Source: Muricea muricata
Taxonomy: Eukaryota; Cnidaria; Anthozoa; Malacalcyonacea; Plexauridae
Direction: 5' to 3'
Length of the DNA stretch: 64,000 nucleotides
Assembly (NCBI GenBank): GCA_963855995.1
Contig: OY979717.1
Location: forward strand, 21,861,906 to 21,925,905
The notes below the pieces were generated by a model, which saw only the letters and a list, made by a program, of their open reading frames with translations, had not been told where the DNA came from and did not search any database. Position 1 is the stretch's first letter; each line of letters begins with the position of its first letter. Of this stretch, positions 25,301-37,300 are shown in pieces. A program made the translations under genes and the position numbers.

Positions 25301-28300
25301 CAGCACGTTTCCATCTTATATCGGGGAAGCTTGGCTCGTTCAAAATGTCTGTAATCGCGTTCCAGATGGTTCTTGTACATACACCAAGCTTTCAATAGTT
25401 CTCTGTGGCATTTCGGGATATCTCGGTCAATATGGATTAGTGTATATTCTTGTGCCAAACATATTTTACTTTGTGTTGTGTTCGCAACGGTTAGAAAAAA
25501 ATTCAGTGAGTTTTTTCAATGGCGCTGTCCCCAGTTAAGTAGTCGTGTCAAAGTGTTTATTCATAGGACTTGTATCTTCATTTTCATTCGATGTATAATT
25601 AAACCCTCCTTCTGAACACGGAGTGCTAGAATGTCTCGGTTGAAAAGCGGGACCTTTTTGTTCGCAATGATTCTTTCAAGATCCTGTATCACGTTATCTG
25701 GTATTTGAGTTGATGTTGCCATGTGCCAAATTATGGATGTTACAATCTATGTTACATCCATTACAATCAACAATTTTTTCTGGGATACAGTCATTCTTCT
25801 AGTCGAAATTGTGAAGTTGGTGAATTCGGTCTTTGTACTGCCCTGTCCACAGTCCCTTACACTTTTCGGTGTTCATTTTTGCCCCTGATGCTCGTTCGTA
25901 GCTACAATTCTAACGTGTTGAACGCTTCTGTAACGCAAGTATCATTTGACAGCAAAAACGTTGTATCCTCGGCACATTCAAACAGTTTAGTTTAATCCTT
26001 AGAATATGGTAAACGTTGTTCTCGTATTTGGTTGTTCTGTCGAATATGGGTTGGCATTATTTCAACCGTAACTATATGTAGACCGGCATACTCAAGGAGA
26101 AATCCTTGTCGTAGCTCCAAATTTATTAATGCTGTTAATCAACCGTTTGTTTTTACGCAGCTCGATACAAAGATGTACATCATTTTGATCTATTTAATGA
26201 ATTGTGGTCAAAATCTGAACTTGTCTAAAGTTTTAAACAAGAAGCTGTAGTTTGCCCTGTCAAGGGCTTTCTGTTGGTTCAACCGTCACGCTTATAGCGG
26301 TTTGAAGCTTTTTGCTTCTGTGTCTGAAGTTTAAAGTCAAATTCGCTTAAAGTTGCTTTTGTAAACGATCAATAGTCAATACCTTTATCTTAACTACTGC
26401 TCATAAAATAGTAAAGGCACGGTTATGTTTAGGGTATTTTAAGCGCAGATCACGGAGTCACCAGAACCAGTACTTCTTTCCTGGTGATATGGTATGGTCG
26501 TAGACATCAAGACACTGCAAACTACATTATTTAAGAAGCCTTAATCGTGCCTTAATCTATATGTTTTTGTTGAAAATGGGTTTTGAAAATGTTTTTGGTC
26601 AAAGACAAGTCAAAATTATCGTCAAATGTGTACCACTTCGCGTTTTATTTTTATCAGATCACGGGCTATAGGACAGGCGCATTGCGATATTGTTTACGCA
26701 CGTAAATAAGAAAATTATTAAAATGTTAAAAATCGTATTGTACTTACTCATGAATTATTTAGATATGCAAATGATGGGAGTGTTCTAAATGTCGTGATTT
26801 CGTCCGGAAATAGTGAAATACAAATCCTTGTTCTGATATATATCGTCGCCATATTGAATCCATCACAATTTCCACCACCACCACCCACCCCCCCTGGCAA
26901 AATGATAAGACGGCGAAGAAAAGTAGGGGAAAATAAGAGGGTAGGAACAATGTGGGCGTGTTTTGTCAGGCTGAATCCAGTGACACTTCCATATATGGCA
27001 CAAACGTGTCCCATACTACCATATATTGCACAAACGTGTCCAATATTAAAAATTCCGTGATTTGGCGAAACCTAGCAACACTGAGCCATATATTTCAATG
27101 ATGTGGATGATGCTTCCCGCATATAACGATTAAATCGGTCATGTGACATGGAATTGCGAACGTTGATTCGCTCAAAAGCATAACACGCTCACATTGTTCT
27201 TACCCTCTTATTTTTCCCCTATTTTTTCTTTTCCGTTTTATTATTTTGCTGGGGGGGGGGTAATTGTTATTGATTCAATATGGCGACGATATACAACAGA
27301 ACAATGATTTGTAGTTCACTATGCCGAATGAAATCACGACGTTCAGAACACTCCCATCATTTGAATATCTAAACAATTAATGAGTGAGTACAATACGGTT
27401 TATAACATTTTAATAATTTTCTTATTTACGTACGTAAACAATATCGCAAAGCGCCTGTCCTATAGCCCGTGATCAGACCAAGCACTTCTGCGGTCCTGTT
27501 GCTCGCACACGTAATAATATACAAACCATGCACTCGATATACGACCAACATTTGGTGAGTTTGAACTTTGCCCATCCTCTTAAAATGCAAAAGTAGAAAA
27601 TAAAAATTGTAAGATAACTTATAGTTAAATTTGATCACATATCTCAACAAATTCTTAAATTTCTTTCAAGAGAAAAAAATAAGTCTACAACACGAAGTAT
27701 TCCCAGGCGGTCACCCATTCAAGTACTAACTTCGCCCGACCAGGCTTAACTTTGGTGATCAGACGAGAACCAGTGCTTTCCTGGTGGTATGGTCGCAGAC
27801 ACAAATTACTGCAAACTACGTTATTTAACGAAACGTTAATAGTGCCTTAATTTACACGTTTCTGTGGCTGACTGGCTGTCAAATTGAAAATTACCCGTAG
27901 TGGAAAGTATCAAAATACTATAATTCATATCGTAGGCACGGATTTGTTCAATATATCACGATAGTAAAAAACATTATTATCGACAAACTATTAATTACAC
28001 TTACCTAAAACTGTCAATAAACTTTTTGATATAGATTTAGAAAAGTATGATAACGATAAACAATATTAAAGAACGACGTTTCGAAGTCATCTTGACCTCA
28101 TTTTCAAGTTCAAATGATTACAGACCGTTACTTAATAATTATAAATAGCGTTTACAAATGTGCCTGCGCAATTATTTGTAAACGCTATTTGAAATTAAGT
28201 ATTAACGGTCTGTAATCATTTGAACTTGAACTGAATGAGGTCAAGATGACTTCGAAACGTCGTTCTTTAATAAATTTATTATCGTTATCATACTTACCTA

Positions 28301-31300
28301 AAACTAACGGAAAATATGTTCCATAAATGTGTTTAGCAAAATATTTTAAATGTCGCTCATGCTTTGCAATATGGTTGCGGTCATTAATTAAAACTGTAAA
28401 GGGGGAACGTGGGAAGTAAGGAATTATTTACCGTCCAATAAGTTGCGCCTCGCGTGCCTGATCAAGCACTTCTGCTCTTCTGCTCTTCTGCTCGTGCATA
28501 TAATTACAAACCACTCGATATACGGTCACCATTTAATGAGTTTGAACAGAAGCGCTTAAAACATCTTATAACACCAGGCTCCCATCCTCCTAAAATGCAA
28601 AAAGTAGAAAATGAATATTGTACAGACCGTTGCCAGACATTGTACTGATATAACACAACTAATATATGTAGTTTAATATTTGATCACATACTGTAGCTAA
28701 TTCTAAAATTTTATCCGAGAGAAGTATTCTCAGGCGATCATACCCATCCAAATACTAACTTCGTCCGACCAGGCTTAACTTTAGGCTTAACTTCGGTGAT
28801 CAGACGGCTTAGTCTAGGACCTGTATATAAGTTTGTGTGCATTTCATTTAGGACAGATAATCTCAACTGTTATAGGGTAATTAAGTTGACCATAGCGGTA
28901 ACACTGCCTGAACCCGAATCCGGGACGTAACGTCCTAAACTGACAATATAAGACGCAAAGTACTAACTACCAAACTATAGAAGTTTTGGCTTATCTGAGG
29001 TGCTAAATCAGTTCAGAAATGGTGCTTCTTGGGAGGGTCATTGGAAGGTGTGATAGGCCTAGGACTAATATTTCACAAGAAAATGTCCTTACAATCATGG
29101 AGAAATGTCAATTTAAACAGCTAGAATTTACTTGAAATCCGGCTACAACGATTAAAATATTTTCGATGCAATTATGTCTGCATGACTTGAGTTGCATAAT
29201 TGGAAGGATTTCAACCAATATCGGTGATCAACAGGGGAGTAATGTGACGGGTTTGACTAAATACCTCAATTTACCAGACGTGGGTATGTTTTAAATTATT
29301 ATTTCGGTCACAAAATCTTAACTATTTTACACCAAAATACCAATAATATATTTACATGAATACCAATTATGTTTCTATAAAAAAAAATTGGAAAAAAGGT
29401 AATGTAGGTTCACTGTTGTTTGTTTGAAAGTGTAGCCTTAAGGTGGCATTCCACAACTTTTTACATTTTTGGAAAAAACTCCATGAATGTGAATTTTTTT
29501 GGCATAGGATAGTTTGTTTATAGTAAACCTGGGACCACACGGCAATAATACGTAATAGCGAGCGCAACGGACCGGGATCTGTCAAACATTTTGCCCTTTT
29601 AAAACATTTCTTGCGCCTAAAACATTCATGCTTAGACATGTTCAGACGTTTCAGTTAACATGTTAGAATATGTGTTTTGTTGAGATATTTTGCTAAAAAA
29701 TCACGGTGTGTTGCTGTGGGCTCCCACGCAATGTCAGTGGTAACATCCGTCCACCAACCCTGCTGAGATGTTATAAATTCTCCATACCCTCATAAGCTGT
29801 TTCAGTATCGAGCAACAACGTTTATATACCTGCAATATTTTTTTCAGACAGACAAGATCATAAGGTCTTCTAACAGTCTTTGTTTCCCATTTGATCCATA
29901 CAAAGAAGAAAAACAACCGCTGGGCGAAAATACTGTTCTACAAAATAAGAACTGGAGTAATGCATTTGTACAAAAGGGTGACGGCAAGAAAAAATATCCT
30001 AAACAGCCTTGGAATATTCTTAAAGTTGGAGAAGTATCAAAAGAAAAGAAAGAGATCGATGATGAAATCGAACAAGGTCCACGAAAGGCATGTTTTAGAG
30101 TGCATATAGTAAAAAAATAACCGTTAAAAACAGTTTGTTGCATTTAAGCTTGACTTTTAAAAGGAAATAGCAATAAAAAGTTTGATTTTACATTTGAAAA
30201 AGCTGTTTAATACATTTGAAAACTATTAGCAGATTTTTAACATTTTTAATATAAACGATATCAGGCTGTGTTTCAAACAAGACGACTATGCATTCCACCA
30301 TCTTGAATATGCGTGACGTCACAGCTGGCGCAAAATTATTATCTAAGGAGTCTCTGGCCAGAAAAAAAATACTAGCTATTTGTGTAGGCTTTCGATTTCG
30401 ATGTTTTATTTCTAGATTTTAAACATGCTACTACAATTTTGTGTCTCTATTTAATTGCATCTAATTATATGACAAGACGGTAACTACATCTAGAGACAGT
30501 CTGAAATTTTCCATGATCAACTACCTTAGTCTAAACTTGCATTCAAATTCGGCAAACAAATTCTTTATTGCAATTTCTTTTGAAGTTTTTAGAAACTGAG
30601 CGTTATGTTCGTAGTGTCGCTACATTTTCACTGCTCATTTGTATTATCCTGATCAGTAAATATATATTATTGCTGTTCAAAAAGTAAATTTTTCACAAGT
30701 ACATGGCCTTATTAGTTTTCTCCTTCCTATAAGAATGCTGAGAATTTTTCTTGATATAATGAAGTTTTCTTGTTCGTCTGTCGATTATTATGCTTACAAG
30801 AAAAAATTCAATTCTTTCCTCACCCTTTTCCTCAAATAAATTGAACAGGAAGAAAGAGAAACGCCCACAAAAATATAAAAGAGAGCAAAACAATACCGTT
30901 ATGATAAACATAAACATTCTTTACAAGTTTTTTCATTAAATTTAAGTGCGGTGTAAAACGGAACATAATCTATCCATCAAGACCATACAAGGCAAAAATA
31001 GACTGTGTTCCAACACATCAGATAACACTCTCTGTCCAAGCAACCTTTTATAGCCCTTTTACTTTTTTTAATGCTCCATCGTGCACTGTTGTCGTGTTAT
31101 ATACTAATCTCACATTGTAGAAGGCCATAGTGCAGATGCTTGCGTTTTTATTTCAGGTTTTGTGCCAACAGCTTCAAAATACAAAACTAGAATTTGTGAA
31201 TTTTGTGTATATTTTGTGAGCTTTTTGAGCAACGCTTTGTTGATATTTACAATAGTTCTTACGTATCGCCATGCTGTTATAAAATACTGTAATTTTACTG

Positions 31301-34300
31301 TTTCATTCAGCTATACCTAGCCATACAACCAACATTTCAAGTTCATTTACATTTTATATTTGATGTAGACATAAAGTATGTCACATTTTTATTATATTTT
31401 TTATCTTTCAGGTTAAAAGGCGTGAAATACCAAGACCACAGAAGATTGATCCTATTGGGTATATAGAGTTGAAACAAGAAGAATCGGAGAGACAAAAATG
31501 CACGAAAGATCTTGATATCGGACGAATTATGATTGAAGAAATTCCGCAGGAAAAACAGGAAATTCTAAAATCTGGCGCTCTATGGAAAGGCCAAGCGAAA
31601 CCGAAGTGTTCTCATGTTCCATTCCCACAACATAAAGTCGAATATTCCAAAAATCTCGACATTGGGTTTACTGATATTGAAGAAAGATCCAAAGAGAAAA
31701 AACAACCAAAAGTACACGGAAAAGAGAAAACTACACTCAAGCCCGTCGAAGTGAGCCTGACAAGACATGAAGCTGGAGAGTTTCTAAAAATTACAGAAGA
31801 TATCGTGAAAGTTGGAAAACTTGATGTATCATGTCTCGAAAAACAAATCACGAAATCCACAATACAAAAAGAAAAAAGCTTAACTTGTACAGACGGTACA
31901 CACAAGGTAATTATAAAATAAATCATATGAGAGGTAGGCACTTTAATCAGTTCAAAAAAAAATACATTTTCAAGAATCACATCACAAAGAACATTATTAA
32001 TTATCAGTTACAAAAATTCTTACTATGTAACAATCGCATGATTTCTTGTGCAAATTCTTGTTCTTATGTTAAGCTCTTTGTGTACACGTCCGATATGTCG
32101 GATATACCCTATGCGGGTTTTCACTCAAGCCTAGTTCCATTTGGTCGTAACTCAGTGGGGCCCCACCGCTATAAGTGCGGGGAGGGGGGGGGGGATATTT
32201 ATATATTCGTGTTTTGGCCGATGGAAATTTTGCATGATAGAGTAGCTAACCTTCGATCGATCCAGGCAAGAAGAACTTTACACTTTACTGCAGCTATAAA
32301 GATGGTCCTCAGATTCGTAGAATTGCAAAGTTTGATACAGAAATGTTGTAAATATACGAGAAGTATAGCCTTGTGAAGTTTGCGAATTTTGTATATATTT
32401 GGATTACGCGGGGAAAAAGTTACCCCATTTCTGAGTTGCGACTCAAAAATGTAATCTTTTTCTGCGCGTAATACAATAAATTATATATACAAAATTTGCA
32501 AGGTTCGCATGACCATATTTTTCGTATTTTACAACATTTCGCCACCAAACATGCTCTTTCAACTGTAGTAAAAAAATTATCTTCCTGCCTAGTTCGATCT
32601 TTAGTCTGTTATGCAAATTTCTTGCAAAATCGATTCCATTTCAAAAGAAACTGCCCAGAACACGAATAAATAAATATGTCCCCCTCACTTATCGAGCTGG
32701 CGACATCAGAGCTGTATTCAAATTAGTCATATTAAGTTTAGATCGCCGTACTTGCTGCATCACATCGGTCATTTCGATATATTCAAGACATTCAAGAAAT
32801 TATGCGGTGAGGGAAAAACGCGCACAAGACCTATTATGATCACGCGAACTGGGTATGAGCGGTATATTTCAACTATCCAACTCATTGACAAGCGTAGTAT
32901 TCAAGTAGAGTACCTTACCCCTAGAAAAAAACACGAGTTTCCCAAGGCGTGATATTCCCTGCAAAGTACTATAAGCGTGGTATAGACAAACCTTTTTGTA
33001 CTCTCCGCGATAGGAAAACTTTTTAAATTTCAAATTGTGAAAATTCGGGCGTCTTATATTTTACTTTGCTCTTTCATTTCAGAAAAGCGATAAAAAGTTA
33101 AACACCTTTGATGGACGCGTCATCGAAGGAACAGAATCGTCTATTAGCGATAGAAGAGAAATGTCCCAGAAACATGAAGTCACTGACATTGAAAGAATAG
33201 CAGCAACTGAAACAGGAATTGGACTCATTGGGGAACAAGAAAAGAAAAGATTAAAGCAAGAAAACAAGAAGTCAAAACAAATAAAGAATCTTGATATAGG
33301 TCGTATATTAATAAAAGAAATACATGAAGAAAAGAAGCATATACCAAAAGTTCCGGACAAGAAAATAGTCAAACCGAAAACTGTCGAAGTCACCTAGAAA
33401 GATCAAAGGATTCAACAGAGTCCAGTCCAACAACTTAAAGAGAAGGAAAGCAAAGCTGGCAAACTTGACGTGTACCATTTACAAAACGAGTTTATCGACT
33501 CAAGAACAGTCAAAGAAAAAATAAAGAGCTATACAGACGAAAAGCCTATCCGTGCAACCATCGAGAACGTAATTGTTACAAAAGCTGAAGTTAAAAATGC
33601 AAAAGAACTAAAAACCACAAAATATTCGAAACATCTTGATATTGGACGTATCGTGATTGAAGAAATACCTGACAAGAAAGAACCAGTGTCAAAAGAAACC
33701 AATCTAAGGGAAGAGCAACTGTTACCGAAAACTACCGAGGTGAAAATCGCTCAGCTGGAAAGTGAAAAACAAAGAGAGCAAAGATCGAGATATGTAAAAG
33801 GTCTTGATGTGGGACTTATTGTCATTGAAGAATATCCTGAAGAAAAGGAAAAAGCGCCGCCGGTGCTAATAAAAGAAAGAGTCAAGTCAAAAAGTATCGA
33901 CGTGACATTACCTATGAAAAACGTTTTGAAGATTCCAGAAGAATATATCGCAGAAGACATCGTCAAAGTTGGAAAGATTTCTAAAGAACAGACATATAAG
34001 ACAACAATGCAAGAAAAAACTGAAGATTTTAAAACGATGAATGAAGTAGAAAGTTCTGGGCATCTTTTAGTCGAATATGCACCTGCACAAGCTCAAAATA
34101 TTTTAAAGCCCAATGTGTCAAGTAAACCACAACTGGAACCAACGCTCACAGAGGTAACAATCACACAGCGTAAAAATGAGGAAGAAAGACAGGAAACACG
34201 GAAACATGTAAAGGCTCTTGATATTGGCCGCATTGTGATTGAAGAAATTCCTGACGAGAAGAGAAAAGCACCACCAGTCGCAAAGAAAGAAAACGTTAGA

Positions 34301-37300
34301 CCAAAGAGTGTCGAAATAACTTTACCTGAACAAGAGGTTAAAGAAATTCCAAGAAGAGATATTATAGAAGACGTAGTCAAAGTGGGTAAGCTTGATGTAA
34401 CTAGTTTTGAAAAAAAATCTTTGAAATCTAGCAGAGTTCAAGAAAGAACTGGGACTTTTAAAGACTGGACACATGGAATGAAATCAAATGTACCTGCAGA
34501 AGATGGAGCAACAACTAAAAAACTTGAAAAATCACGATATTTAAAAGAAGTTGGGCGTATTATGGTCGAAGAAATAAGTCCAGAAGATGAAGATATGTCA
34601 AAGTCCAATGTTTTAAACAAAGAACAATTAAGACCAAAAAGTATAGAGCTATCGATCGCTCAGCATGAGATAGAGAAGGTTCCGAGATACGTTAAAGCTT
34701 TTGATGTAGGCCGTATAGTAATTGACGAAATTGCTAAAGAAAAGAAAAAAGCACCGCGACTACAAAAGAATGAAAAAGTCAGACCGAAAAGTGTCGAGGT
34801 TATTTTACATGATCAAGATATTAAAGAATTTTCAAGAAAAAATATTACATTAGATGCCATCAACGTAGGAAAACTTGACGTGTTTGGGCTTGAAAAACAA
34901 TCCATGAAATCTAGCGCGGTTCTAGAGAAAACATGGATTTCTAACGACATGACACACAAAGACGAGAGAAAAACGAAAATAACAACTCAAGATTCAAAGA
35001 GAAGAGTAGAATCACTTTCGCAAAATAGAAATATTATTTTAAAGCCCGATGTTTCAACTAACGAGCAACAGGATGCAAAGGATTTAGAAAAGGAAATGGT
35101 GGAGTCGAGAACTGTTAAAGAAAGAACGAAAAATTTTAGCAGCGATACAGTTGGTGGGATACCAAAGGTATTCCTCTTGACTTCAAATGAAGCCGACGTT
35201 GCCTGGTTGTACTTAACAATATGACATAAAATGTCTTTTGTTCTGTCGAAAAGTGATGTGTTACAAGTGTGATGAAATATGTAAGATCAAATCTGGCTTC
35301 CCTCCTTTATCAAGCCGCTTTTCTGCTTTTCAGAGTTATACAATATACAAAAATGTATATTGTGTACTTCTCAGAAAAAATCAAAATTACGTTACAATTA
35401 TCTTTAATGTATAAAACTTTAAACATGCCAAAAACAATCATTTCATTTTAAAATCAACAAATTTGTCTTTTTAATGTCGTAGCAGTAGTAGTAAAAATAG
35501 ACATTCTGCCTCAATCATTGAAATGATTCCAACGTTTCAAGCCCTAAAAATAGCTATCGTTTCATTGCGATCACCACAAACAGCACTTTTCCAAATATAC
35601 AATTTTACTTTTCCAATATTTTTTTATATCTCAATTTTTCAACGCTTTCAGACAATAAAACAAGACAAACCGAAAGAAGATACAATCTACAATTACCGTC
35701 CACAAGGTGAAGAGTTTGACAAAGCCTACACATATCACCAGAAATCTCGTACAGATGAGTCTGAAATATCAGAAAGACGAGTAAAGTCAGAGAAAATAAC
35801 CGTTGGCGCAGGAGATATACCCGGCACCGAGGAAACTAAAAAACCAAGATATCCTACAGCACTCGACATTGGACGTATTGTAATCGATGAAATTCCTGAA
35901 GAAAAACAACCTCTGCAAAAACGTGACATTCCTAAGAGAGACAAAGTTAAAGAGAAGCGTGTAGATATGGAAACATGCGGCAAATATGACGGAGGTCAAG
36001 CTTCGGCCGCGAAAGAAGATGTGGCTAAAGTTGGCAGGCTAAACATCATTGACCATGAAATTACAACAAGACAATCTGACACGTTCAAAATTCACCAAAT
36101 GGTAATATTTCTTTGCTTATAATTTTCTTACCATGGTCTTTCGATTTTTTAAGTACATATCCTGCAACTTGATACAACCTTATTATCGGTTAATTTCACG
36201 ATATTTTTTGTAATTTTTAGAAAAAACTTTATTTTTCAACTAATCTCTTTCTACAGGGAAGTAATAATATTTTTCAACATAGCAATTGTTTTATTGACAG
36301 AACGAGCAAAAAGAACGGCCCAATTCGTAAGTCAATCATATCTCGATTGGCTTTCATCTTAGGTCGAATCTAAATTTCATATACTGAAATTCATTATAAA
36401 CCTGGTAGTACTATCCTCTCCAGTTCCATTTCAAAACATTACCACTTTTTTCAAATAAAAATATTGCAATATTTTAAGACAAAAAGAGCAGAGAAGCCAA
36501 AAGAAGAAAGAATTAAACATTATCGCCCACAAGGTGAAGAGTTGGATAAAGCCTATTCATACCACGTCCAGAAATCTCGTACAGATGAGGCTGAAATGAC
36601 AGAGAAACGAGAGAAGTCGGAGAAAATAACTGTAAGCGAGGGAGAAATACCTCGTACGGAGCAATATGAAAAACCAAGATATCCCAGAGCAATCGATATC
36701 GGACGTATTGTCATCGACGAAATTCCAGAAGAAAAACAACCTCTGCAAAAACGTGAAATTCCTAAAGGAGACGAGGTGCAAGGGACAATCGTAGATATTA
36801 AGCCATGCGATAAATTTGATGGACGTCCAAAAATCCCCGTGAAAGAAGATGCAGTAAAAGTAGGCAGATTAAATATCACTGACCACGAAATTACACTAAG
36901 AGAATCTGACAGGTCAAAAATACATCAAATGGTAATATGTCCTTCTTTGTAATTTTTCAAGCATGGTCCTTTGCTTTAAGTATATTCGCTTGAAATTCCT
37001 ACATCCTTATTCTTTTCCGTTGATTTAACGTTATTTTTTCTAAATTTTCGAACAATCTCGTTCTATAGGAAGTAATACGTAACAAAACCGATTGCTTGAA
37101 ACAAAACATATTTTTCAAAATAATCAATGTTTTATTAATCCAGAGCAAAAAAAGTGACACGATTCGCATCACAATAAACCTCGCTTAGCACGCTCCGGAA
37201 TTTAACTCTCAAATAGATCTGTTAAAATACTTTCATACAATATTACAAATATCAGTACTTTCCTCCCAACAGGTATTTGAAGTGATCACCACTGTTTTCA

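Larger units (their letters stand above)
24365..29847 (+). other. Intron 9, long and repeat-filled
   Basis: 5.5 kb, the longest gap in the gene. It contains the 31-bp tandem pair and perfect palindrome near 25.0-25.2 kb, a dead LINE on the minus strand, three 5S rRNA-derived segments, two foldback elements and a dispersed repeat near 29.6 kb. All are listed separately. I found no exon in it. Confidence 0.65.

Noticed and set aside
25254..25615. Plus-strand open frames resembling a hydrophobic protein
   Set aside because: They are antisense to the LINE remnant, whose RT-like text on the minus strand is the better explanation.
26748..27060. Open frames with a proline- or glycine-rich stretch
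   Set aside because: They are produced by the C-rich tract of the foldback element and lie within its arm.
31831..32376. 181-codon plus-strand open frame
   Set aside because: It starts inside exon 11 in another frame and continues into intron and foldback DNA. No conserved motif.
33340..33400. A short intron removing the TAG in exon 12
   Set aside because: The only GT/AG pair available would give an intron of about 50 nt with a poor donor, and no module comparison suggests a break there.
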